DNA of 40,529 nt from an uncultured Sphingomonadales bacterium (GTDB lineage: Bacteria > Pseudomonadota > Alphaproteobacteria > Sphingomonadales > Sphingomonadaceae), in assembly GCA_937870585.1 (NCBI GenBank), contig CALMZE010000086.1, positions 1-40,529 on the forward strand, read 5' to 3'. Positions 9,374 through 15,923 of this stretch are shown here, one piece after another. The position numbers and the translations under genes were made by a program. Under the pieces are notes generated by a model. The model made no database searches and had not been told where the DNA came from. It worked only from the letters and a program-made list of their open reading frames with translations. The first letter of the stretch is position 1; each line of letters starts with the position of its first letter.

Positions 9374-11067
9374 CCGCGCTCTCCCTTGGGCTTCCAGAGC
9401 AACGGCGACACATCGCCAATTGGCGCTTCGATCGATTGATCCGGATAGACGCCAAGCATCGGGCCGGTGCGCGCAATCACCTTGGCCACGACCGGCGCTG
9501 CGGTGTAGGCTGCGGTCGTCTGGCCGAACGAAGTGGCGCTGCCCTTGGGCGCATCGAGCATCGCAATGACAACGTAGCGCGGCGCATCCATCGGGAAGAC
9601 GCCCACAAAGGTCGAGACGTTGGAATTCTTGTTATATCCGCCCGCCTGGGATTTCTCTGCCGTGCCGGTTTTCCCACCCACACGGTAGCCCGGCACATTG
9701 GCAATCTTGCCCGTGCCGTCCGTCACGATGAGGCGCAGCAATTTGCGCATTGTGGCGCTGGTGGAATCAGTGATGACACGACGGCCCGCAGCCGCCTTCC
9801 CCTTTTCCACCTTCATCAACGTTGCCGGACGCCAAATGCCGCCATTGACGATGGCTGCATAGGCACTCGCCAGATGCAGCGGGCTGACCGCAATGCCATG
9901 GCCATATGCGGCCGTCATCGTTGTCGCGCGGCCCCAGCTTGAAGGCCACAAGGTGCCGCCACGCTCCTTCAGCTCGATATGCGCCGGTTCGCGGAAACCG
10001 AGTTGAGTGAAAAAGGCTTCAGACCGCTCCCGGCCCAATTCGTCGGCAATCTTGGCGGTCACGATATTGGAGGAATGGACAAGCGCTTCGGGCACGTTGA
10101 GCCAGCGGTTCTGCGGGTGATCATCCTTGATCGTGAACGGGCCGACCTTGACTGGCTCGGTCGCATCATAACGCCGACCCAAATTGCTCACCACGCCCGA
10201 ATTGATCGCGTTCGCCATGGTCAGCGGCTTGAAGATCGAGCCGAGTTCATACACGCTTTGCGTCCCGTTGTTGCGGAGCGCTTCAGGGTTCGCCTGCCCC
10301 ACATTGTTGGGGTTGAACACAGGCAGAGACACCATCGAAATCACTTCTCCGGTGTGGACATCAAGCACCAGCCCAGTAGCACCTTCGGCCTGAAGGTCGG
10401 TCATTGCGGCGGACAATTCGCTTTCCATTGCTGCCTGCACGCGCATATCGAGCGAGAGCGCAGCCGGTGCGCCCTTCAGCACCGGATCGCGCAACTGGCG
10501 GTCCAGCACACGTTCCATGCCCATGATGCCGCGCCCGTCAAGATCAGTATAGCCCAGCACATGGGCAGCGAGCGTGATCTGCGGGTAAAGCCGTTCGGGC
10601 TCCGGATCATAGGACATCGCCGGTTCGCCCAGCGCGTTGACCTGTGCCACCAGTTCCGGCAGCGCGCGGCGGCGGAGATAGACGAAAGGCTTGCCCGATT
10701 TCAGGATCGCCAGATATTGCGCTTCCGTCCGCTCGGGCATCAACGCTGCCAGCTTCGGCGCCAGTTCTTCGGGCGAGCTCAGCAGCTTGTTTGGATGCAC
10801 ACCGACCGTCCGCGCTTCAATGGTCCGCGCCAGAACCTGCCCATTGCGATCCACAATATCAGCACGACCGCTGAGGCCTGAGGCCACGACCGGCGTACCG
10901 TCCGCCCACACGGCGAGTGTTTGCGCCGAGAGTTGGACGCAGATCGCCGCCACGCCCAATCCTGCCATCAGCAGAATCGACATGAGGCGCTGATGCGCGG
11001 TCACGATGTCATCACGCCGCTGGTCCGCCTTGGGCAGGTTATGGGGCCGGATGACTGCCGAACTCAT
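9370..11067 (-). CDS. ftsI: Septal penicillin-binding protein (class B PBP3) FtsI
   Basis: FtsI is the inner-membrane-anchored DD-transpeptidase that cross-links septal peptidoglycan with FtsW. The 565 residues contain a cytoplasmic N-terminus, one membrane segment near 28-46 (LMSILLMAGLGVAAICVQL), a PBP dimer-like domain, then the transpeptidase domain. The catalytic motifs are S277-I-F-K280, S332-S-N334 and K466-T-G468, the last within VGGKTGTAEK. It overlaps ftsL upstream and murE downstream by ATGA. Length is normal for the family. Confidence 0.95.
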   Translation of the reverse strand: MSSAVIRPHNLPKADQRRDDIVTAHQRLMSILLMAGLGVAAICVQLSAQTLAVWADGTPVVASGLSGRADIVDRNGQVLARTIEARTVGVHPNKLLSSPEELAPKLAALMPERTEAQYLAILKSGKPFVYLRRRALPELVAQVNALGEPAMSYDPEPERLYPQITLAAHVLGYTDLDGRGIMGMERVLDRQLRDPVLKGAPAALSLDMRVQAAMESELSAAMTDLQAEGATGLVLDVHTGEVISMVSLPVFNPNNVGQANPEALRNNGTQSVYELGSIFKPLTMANAINSGVVSNLGRRYDATEPVKVGPFTIKDDHPQNRWLNVPEALVHSSNIVTAKIADELGRERSEAFFTQLGFREPAHIELKERGGTLWPSSWGRATTMTAAYGHGIAVSPLHLASAYAAIVNGGIWRPATLMKVEKGKAAAGRRVITDSTSATMRKLLRLIVTDGTGKIANVPGYRVGGKTGTAEKSQAGGYNKNSNVSTFVGVFPMDAPRYVVIAMLDAPKGSATSFGQTTAAYTAAPVVAKVIARTGPMLGVYPDQSIEAPIGDVSPLLWKPKGERG

Positions 11068-11735
11068 TGGGATTTCCTCTTGGTCTGGGCGGCCTCAGCC
11101 TTCGCACCCTTGTCGAGCAGTTTCATCGTGGAATTGTCGAGCAGGCTCTTCTTGGTGACGCTCGCCAGTTTCTCCGGCTTGAGCGACGACAGGTGCACCG
11201 CCGGGCGACCGGAAAGTTCGCGCTGCGCCTGCCGGTCATGTGCCGTCAGCCGGGGTTCGGGTTTGCTCTTGTCTTCCAGAATGGCAGCGGCTGGCTTTGC
11301 AGCAGGCCGGGACTTGACGACCGGAGCCAGTCCTGCCGTCTGCACCACGGGTTCACTGACTGTTACGACCTCAGGCGCGTGAGAGACGGAGGCCTGCATC
11401 ATGGCAGGCGGCGGGGCTACCCCATGGCCTTCAAACCGTTCTGCACCGATCTCCGAAATCGCGTCTTCGCTCGCCACAAATTGCCGGGCCTGCGGCGTCG
11501 CCAGAGCCAATTGCTCATCGGCGCCGTTCCAGCGTTCCAGCTGGCGCATGGAAGCGCGCGTGTTGAATTCAGTATTGAGGCGACGGATATCCTTGCGCAG
11601 GATCGCAATCTCTGCATCCACCTCGTTGAGCTTGCCGCGCTCATTGGCAACGCGCAACTGGATGACATAGAGCAGCATGATCGCCGCCGCGATGCCGACA
11701 ACCCAGCCAATCGGGCGGAAACGCTGTGTGATCAT
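11064..11735 (-). CDS. ftsL: FtsL-like cell division protein with a long C-terminal extension
   Basis: By position (between rsmH and ftsI) and layout this is the FtsL-type bitopic division protein that would bridge FtsB/FtsQ and the FtsW-FtsI pair. It has a short cytoplasmic start ([11 protein letters not shown]), one membrane segment at about 12-29 ([18 protein letters not shown]), then a charged coiled-coil stretch ([24 protein letters not shown]) at about 34-57. Beyond residue 110 lies a low-complexity Ala/Pro/Lys/Ser-rich tail to residue 223. FtsL proteins are usually about 90-130 residues, so the tail roughly doubles the size. The sequence itself is poorly conserved in this family, so the name rests mainly on synteny. 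Confidence 0.82.
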   Translation of the reverse strand: MITQRFRPIGWVVGIAAAIMLLYVIQLRVANERGKLNEVDAEIAILRKDIRRLNTEFNTRASMRQLERWNGADEQLALATPQARQFVASEDAISEIGAERFEGHGVAPPPAMMQASVSHAPEVVTVSEPVVQTAGLAPVVKSRPAAKPAAAILEDKSKPEPRLTAHDRQAQRELSGRPAVHLSSLKPEKLASVTKKSLLDNSTMKLLDKGAKAEAAQTKRKSQ

Positions 11736-12682
11736 CGGGGCTCTCCTGTTCGGGCAGCGGACCAGGCAGAGGCCTCTGTCCGGATGGCGACGCGCAATGT
11801 GGCAGAGCGCGCGCGGGGGTTTCGGTCCAGTTCGGCAGCGCCGGGGCGCACCGCCTTGGCGACATGGGCAAAGCTGGGCGCGGCCTGTGCCGTGGCTTCG
11901 GGCATATGGCGTGATCCACCGGGGTTGGAGCCGCTGCGCTCGCGCATGAAGCGCTTGACGATGCGATCCTCCAGCGAATGGAAGGTGACGATCGCCAGCC
12001 GCCCACCGGGTTTCAGAATGCGTTCTGCGGCGTCCAGCCCGTCTTCCAGCTCTTCCAGTTCACGGTTCACATGGATGCGAAACGCCTGAAACACGCGCGG
12101 CGCGGGGTCTTTCTTCATGCCTTCGCGCCAGCCGGTCGCGCGGCGGATGATCCGTGCCAGTTCAGTCGTGCTGCCAATCGGACGCGCCTCAACAATGGCA
12201 CGGGCGACGCGGCGGGACTTGGGCTCTTCGCCATACCGATAGATGATGTTGGCAATCACCTCTTCGTCAGCGGTGTTGAGAAAGTCTGCCGCGCTCTCGC
12301 CATCCTGCGCCATCCGCATGTCGGGCAGCGCATCCATCGCGTAGGAAAAGCCACGCTCCACCTGATCAAACTGCATGGACGACACGCCGATATCGAGCAC
12401 GACCCCATCGACCGGAGGCAGCCCGGCGCGATCCATTTCCGAATAGCAGCGATGGTGCAGGCTCAGTGCGCCTGCGGCCTCCCCCACCATCGCCGCGCCA
12501 CCGGCTATCGCATCGGGATCGCGGTCAAAGGCGTGCACATGTGCACCCGCCGCCAGCAGCGCGCGGGTATAGCCGCCCGCGCCGAACGTGCCATCCACAT
12601 GCACGTCGCCGGGCTGCGCCGCCATGGCGGTCACGACCTCATCAAGCAGGACGGGAATATGGGGAGCGGACGCGTCGGTCAT
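11732..12682 (-). CDS. rsmH: 16S rRNA (cytosine(1402)-N4)-methyltransferase RsmH
   Basis: RsmH (MraW) methylates N4 of C1402 in 16S rRNA with S-adenosylmethionine. The 316-residue product starts [13 protein letters not shown], followed by the SAM-binding segment [17 protein letters not shown] (about 27-43), [29 protein letters not shown] and, near the C-terminus, [15 protein letters not shown]; all are family hallmarks. Its ATG overlaps the mraZ stop and its stop overlaps the ftsL ATG. Confidence 0.96.
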   Translation of the reverse strand: MTDASAPHIPVLLDEVVTAMAAQPGDVHVDGTFGAGGYTRALLAAGAHVHAFDRDPDAIAGGAAMVGEAAGALSLHHRCYSEMDRAGLPPVDGVVLDIGVSSMQFDQVERGFSYAMDALPDMRMAQDGESAADFLNTADEEVIANIIYRYGEEPKSRRVARAIVEARPIGSTTELARIIRRATGWREGMKKDPAPRVFQAFRIHVNRELEELEDGLDAAERILKPGGRLAIVTFHSLEDRIVKRFMRERSGSNPGGSRHMPEATAQAAPSFAHVAKAVRPGAAELDRNPRARSATLRVAIRTEASAWSAARTGEPR

Positions 12683-13179
12683 TCGCCCCCCTTCTTTCCG
12701 CCGCGCGGATTATCCAGATGATATTGCGCAAGGCGCTTCAGGCGGGGATCGACCCCCGGCTCGGCAATCAGCGTGGAGGGATCCCAGATTTCGAATACGT
12801 CCCCCGTGCCGATAAACAGGGCGTGCTGGCCGATGCCTGCCTCATGCTTGAAAAAGCCGGGCAGGATGAAGCGGCCATTGGCATCATAGGCCACCTCTTC
12901 CAGCGCGCCATAAGCAAGGCGATTGGTGTTGGCGCGGTCAAACACACCGCCCGATGCGCGATCCGCCGCTTCATCTTCGCGCAGGCGGGCGACCATGGCG
13001 CGGTTCCAGCCGCTATCAAAGGCAATCAGGCAGCGATCCCGCGGGTGCAGCGCGATGGAGAGAACGCGGCCATCGCCATTTTTTTCGAGAGCATGGCGCA
13101 GGTGAGCAGGCACGCCGACGCGGGACTTGCCGTCCACGCCTGCCATGCTGTTGCCTGTGTATGGCTCCCTGTCGCCCAC
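12679..13179 (-). CDS. mraZ: Transcriptional regulator MraZ
   Basis: MraZ is an AbrB-fold DNA-binding protein known to repress its own dcw operon by binding short tandem repeats upstream. The 166-residue product has the paired family elements [22 protein letters not shown] (8-29, cited in two parts: [10 protein letters not shown] and [12 protein letters not shown]) and [16 protein letters not shown] near 100. I keep the GTG at 13179 because residues before the internal ATG (EPYTGNS) belong to the conserved N-terminus; GAGG precedes it on the coding strand. It is the first gene of the dcw transcript. Confidence 0.93.
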   Translation of the reverse strand: MGDREPYTGNSMAGVDGKSRVGVPAHLRHALEKNGDGRVLSIALHPRDRCLIAFDSGWNRAMVARLREDEAADRASGGVFDRANTNRLAYGALEEVAYDANGRFILPGFFKHEAGIGQHALFIGTGDVFEIWDPSTLIAEPGVDPRLKRLAQYHLDNPRGGKKGGE

Positions 13180-13527
13180 CTTGTTTTAGCCTCGTTCGTC
13201 GCTTGCGACGAAACCGGCAAAGCCTTTCCACGCTCGGAAGCGCACACGCTACCAAGCCACACGATCACCATGTGCAGGACAGACCAGCCCCATCTCGTCT
13301 GGCCATGGTATAGCCAGAGGCATTTGGGTAAACAATGGGTAAATCACACCACTTTTTGGGTGAAATTCAATTTCTAGTCGCTCTAGAGGCAATTCTTCCC
13401 CAAAAATCTCACTGCCCGGCGCAGATTTTTTGAAATCGTTTGCCTTGCGTTCTTCATTGATCATTATATGTTCTATCTTCGCATTGTGCAAGCCCCTCGA
13501 CCCGCGACTCGCAGCAACACGCCCGAC
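13180..13527. other. Non-coding stretch upstream of mraZ
   Basis: I see no convincing gene in these 348 bases. The stretch should contain the dcw promoter for the minus strand. It holds three TGGGT boxes (see next entry) and an AT-rich inverted repeat, AAAAATCT at 13402-13409 with AGATTTTT at 13423-13430, separated by a GC-rich 13-base loop. An 80-codon open frame on the minus strand here has no family features and looks like chance. Confidence 0.6.
13325..13361. promoter_or_regulatory. Candidate MraZ-binding boxes (phased TGGGT repeats)
   Basis: TGGGT occurs at 13325-13329, 13336-13340 and 13357-13361 on the plus strand, with starts 11 and 21 bases apart, that is on one face of the helix. 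MraZ of E. coli is known to bind TGGGN repeats at about 10-base period upstream of mraZ. The orientation here is opposite to mraZ transcription and one expected box is absent, so the assignment is tentative. Confidence 0.4.
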
Positions 13528-14217
13528 TCACCGCAAAGCGTGCGCAAGCAAGGCCATCAGGCCTTCGTGATTTTCCTCATTGTCGCGCATGTCGAGCAGA
13601 TCGGCATCAGCCACCAGCACGGCCTGCCCCTTCCCGATACCGCAGGTGAGCACCAGCGCGTCAGCCTGCGCCGAACAGCGCGGATCGGTGGACGCCCAGC
13701 GCCCGCCCCTAAGCGGAACGAGCGGCGCGCCGTTGACCGCCACATCTCCCGGCGGCCCGTCCGCAGACAAGGCCATGCCCCAATGCGTGAAGAGCGGATC
13801 GAGCAGCGTCACCGGCGGCGCGCGGCGCGGATCTCCTGGTGCCAGAGTGCCGGGCCAGACCAGATCGGGATCAGCAAAGATCAGCACGCGACCGCCACGC
13901 CGCACCCAGCCATCCAGATCAACCAGCTCCTGTGCCTGAAGGATACGCGGCTGCGCGACGATCAACAGGTCCGTGCCTGCAAAGGCCGCTGCGTCGATCA
14001 CATCGACCGGACGGACGCGATACGCCTCCAGCAGAGCGAGGATAACAGGCGCGCGGTGATCCGGATTGGAGAGTACGGCCTTGGGGTCCGCATCGCCATC
14101 CCCCCAGAACAGCGGCAGCGCAGACATGATGGTGACAGATTGGCGCGGCGCTTCTGCCTTGGGCGCGCCACACGCAGCGAGCAGGGTCGCGAGCCCGCCC
14201 GCAAGGCATCGGCGCAA
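13528..14217 (-). CDS. Predicted lipoprotein, GldG / ABC-transporter-auxiliary-like domain
   Basis: The N-terminus (MRRCLAGGLATLLAAC) is a lipoprotein signal with lipobox LAAC, predicting acylation at that cysteine. The 229-residue body has the pattern of DUF4350/GldG-like periplasmic domains: SALPLFWGDGDAD, ALLEAYRVRPVDVIDA, LIVAQPRILQAQELVDLDGW, GGRVLIFADPDLVWP, and a late GKGQAVLVADADLLD. Such domains resemble glutamine-amidotransferase-fold sensors of ABC-type systems; no transporter is adjacent. The start is a TTG two bases after the stop of the upstream small membrane protein gene, suggesting coupling. Function is unknown. Confidence 0.75.
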   Translation of the reverse strand: MRRCLAGGLATLLAACGAPKAEAPRQSVTIMSALPLFWGDGDADPKAVLSNPDHRAPVILALLEAYRVRPVDVIDAAAFAGTDLLIVAQPRILQAQELVDLDGWVRRGGRVLIFADPDLVWPGTLAPGDPRRAPPVTLLDPLFTHWGMALSADGPPGDVAVNGAPLVPLRGGRWASTDPRCSAQADALVLTCGIGKGQAVLVADADLLDMRDNEENHEGLMALLAHALR

Positions 14218-14219
14218 TC

Positions 14220-14480
14220 TCAGGGTGTGACCCCGGCGGGCGCAACAGCGTTGGAGAGGTTTTCCGGCGCGCCGGGGGCTACGCCAAGATCAGCGAGCGG
14301 CTCATCCCCCGTAGATACGGACGCCACATTCCCCGGCATATCAGGCGTAATCCGCGTGAGCACAGCCGTTGCCAGCATGACAAGCACGAGCACCACCGCC
14401 AGCCCGGTCAGGCCCACGCGGATGCGCTGCATACGATCATCGCGACCGCCCTCTGCGAGCGGCCCTTTTTCGTCACTCAT
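14220..14480 (-). CDS. Small single-pass membrane protein of unknown function
   Basis: This 86-residue product (starting MSDEKGPLAEGG) has a charged cytoplasmic N-terminus, one strong membrane helix at about 23-41 (VGLTGLAVVLVLVMLATAV) and a short, Pro/Asp-rich outer tail. I chose the ATG at 14480 over a TTG two codons upstream. It sits between cysK and the lipoprotein gene on the same strand and its stop is two bases from the lipoprotein start, so the two are probably cotranscribed and may act together. No family was recognised. Confidence 0.7.
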   Translation of the reverse strand: MSDEKGPLAEGGRDDRMQRIRVGLTGLAVVLVLVMLATAVLTRITPDMPGNVASVSTGDEPLADLGVAPGAPENLSNAVAPAGVTP

Positions 14481-14529
14481 CCCCAACCCTTGTCCTTTGC
14501 CCCCGCTGGATCAATGGGCTCCCTGATGA

Positions 14530-15525
14530 TCATGCTTTTGTCTTCAGCCAATCAAACACCGGAAGGCCTTTGGATGCAAGCCATTCCGCGTTGTAAAGCG
14601 TGGAAAGATAACGGAATCCGGTATCGCACAGGATTGTTGCAATGGTGTGCCCCGGCCCCATCTGCTTGGCCAGCGCCACCGCGCCCGCCACGTTGATGCC
14701 GGTCGAAAGCCCCAGACACAGCCCCTCTTCCCGCAGCAGCCGCGCGACCCAATAAAGCCCCTCTTCATCTGGAACACGGAACTGCGTATCAATCGGCGCG
14801 CCGTCCAGATTGGCGGTAATCCGCCCCTGCCCGATGCCTTCTGCCACCGAAGAACCTTCGGCCTTCAGCTCGCCATGCGCATAATAATTATAGAGCGCCG
14901 CGCCATAAGGATCGGTCAAAGCGATGGTGATCCGCTCATCCTTCGCCTTCAGCCCGAGCCCTACCCCTGCGATGGTGCCGCCGGTGCCCGCCGCACAGGT
15001 AAAGCCATCGAGCCGCCCGCCGGTCTGCGCCCAAATCTCTTCCGCCGTGCCGACGATATGCGCGCGGCGGTTGGCGATATTGTCAAACTGATTGGCCCAG
15101 ACCGCCCCCGGCGTCTCTTCCGCAATCCGGCGCGAGGTGTGGACGAAATGGCCGGGGTTGGCGAACGGCGCGGGGGGCACGAGCACAAGCTCTGCGCCCA
15201 GCGCGCGCAGCGTATCCATCTTTTCCTTGGACTGGCTGTCTGGCATGACGATGATCGTCTTGTACCCGCGCGCATTGGCCACGAGCGCAATGCCAATGCC
15301 GGTATTGCCCGCCGTGCCCTCCACAATGGTGCCACCGGGCTTGAGCGTGCCGCGCTCCTCTGCGTCCTGAACAATGAAGAGCGCCGCGCGGTCCTTCACC
15401 GAAGCGCCGGGGTTGGCATATTCGGCCTTGCCCAAAATGGTGCAGCCCGTTTCCGCCGAAGGGCCAGCCAGCTTCACCAGCGGCGTGTTACCAATCAGCG
15501 ACAAGGTATCAGGAACAATGCTCAT
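14530..15525 (-). CDS. cysK: Cysteine synthase A (O-acetylserine sulfhydrylase)
   Basis: This fold-type II PLP enzyme makes cysteine from O-acetylserine and sulfide in the cytoplasm. The 331 residues include IGNTPLVKL (11-19), the PLP-lysine segment ANPGASVKDRAAL (37-49), the substrate loop GTAGNTGIG, the phosphate-binding AAGTGGTIAG, and a C-terminal CDTGFRYLSTLYN. The loop GTAGNTG replaces the commoner TSGNTG but occurs in alphaproteobacterial homologues as far as I recall. The ATG is preceded by a GGGGAGGGGG ribosome site that is itself the edge of a repeat element. A related cystathionine-beta-synthase-type role cannot be excluded. Confidence 0.9.
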   Translation of the reverse strand: MSIVPDTLSLIGNTPLVKLAGPSAETGCTILGKAEYANPGASVKDRAALFIVQDAEERGTLKPGGTIVEGTAGNTGIGIALVANARGYKTIIVMPDSQSKEKMDTLRALGAELVLVPPAPFANPGHFVHTSRRIAEETPGAVWANQFDNIANRRAHIVGTAEEIWAQTGGRLDGFTCAAGTGGTIAGVGLGLKAKDERITIALTDPYGAALYNYYAHGELKAEGSSVAEGIGQGRITANLDGAPIDTQFRVPDEEGLYWVARLLREEGLCLGLSTGINVAGAVALAKQMGPGHTIATILCDTGFRYLSTLYNAEWLASKGLPVFDWLKTKA

Positions 15526-15575
15526 CCCCCTCCCCTAGCCGGGGAGCGGGGGCCGGGGCAAGGGCGGGGTGAGTC
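15526..15575. repeat. GC-rich repeat fragment abutting the cysK start
   Basis: The stretch CCCCTCCCCTAGCCGGGGAG, followed by GC-rich purine runs to about 15575, resembles a truncated dispersed palindromic repeat. On the minus strand its edge provides the purine-rich ribosome-binding site of cysK. The boundaries are approximate. Confidence 0.5.
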
Positions 15576-15694
15576 GGGAGACGAGAAATGGCGGATTTCC
15601 GAACAAGTTCACACTGCGGAGCGGATATTTTCACAGGACGTGCGGATGCGATTTCGAAAATTGCCTGCGATTTTTGAGGGATTCTTCCCCAATA

Positions 15695-15709
15695 GAACAT
15701 ATTGTGAAC
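15695..15709. promoter_or_regulatory. LexA-like box GAAC-N7-GAAC
   Basis: The sequence GAACATATTGTGAAC fits the alphaproteobacterial SOS operator exactly (GTTC-N7-GTTC on the other strand). It lies between the divergent cysK (170 bases away) and methyltransferase gene (214 bases away), with a repeat element in between on the methyltransferase side. About one such match per strand pair is expected by chance in 40 kb, so confidence is limited. Confidence 0.4.
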
Positions 15710-15745
15710 AATGTCAAGATTTTTGGCGGGAGGGCTGAAAGGAAA

Positions 15746-15873
15746 AATCCTCCCCCACCGGGGGAGGGGGACTGCCCGCAGGGTGGTGGAGGGGCCGCGA
15801 GCGAAGCGAGCGCTGCGCGCTCGTCCCCTCCGTCATCGCTGCGCGATGCCACCTCCCCCGGTGGGGGAGGATT
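15746..15873. repeat. 128-base palindromic repeat upstream of the methyltransferase gene
   Basis: The ends are exact 22-base inverted complements (AATCCTCCCCCACCGGGG... and its mirror ending GGGGGAGGATT), and each arm is itself nearly palindromic. The core carries GGTGGAGGGGCC, CCCTCCGTCA and TGCCACCTCCCC, shared with the copy inside the adjacent gene. It ends 50 bases before the methyltransferase ATG. The rest of 15526-15923 has no gene. Confidence 0.85.
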
Positions 15874-15923
15874 GGGAGGATCGACCCCTTGCACCGATGC
15901 GACGCACCCGGCACAAGCGGGGG

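Noticed and set aside
7943..9439. 498-codon plus-strand open frame
   Set aside because: Antisense to murE; no ribosome site or motifs.
13402..13430. AAAAATCT/AGATTTTT hairpin as a terminator for the lipoprotein gene
   Set aside because: The stem is AT-only while the loop is GC-rich, the reverse of a rho-independent terminator; kept only as an inverted repeat.
13249..13491. 80-codon open frame upstream of mraZ
   Set aside because: No motif, no clear ribosome site, and it would cover the probable dcw promoter region.
15711..15923. Upstream in-frame extension of the methyltransferase gene through the palindromic repeat
   Set aside because: The extension consists of translated repeat with no homology to methyltransferase N-termini; the ATG at 15924 begins the conserved part.
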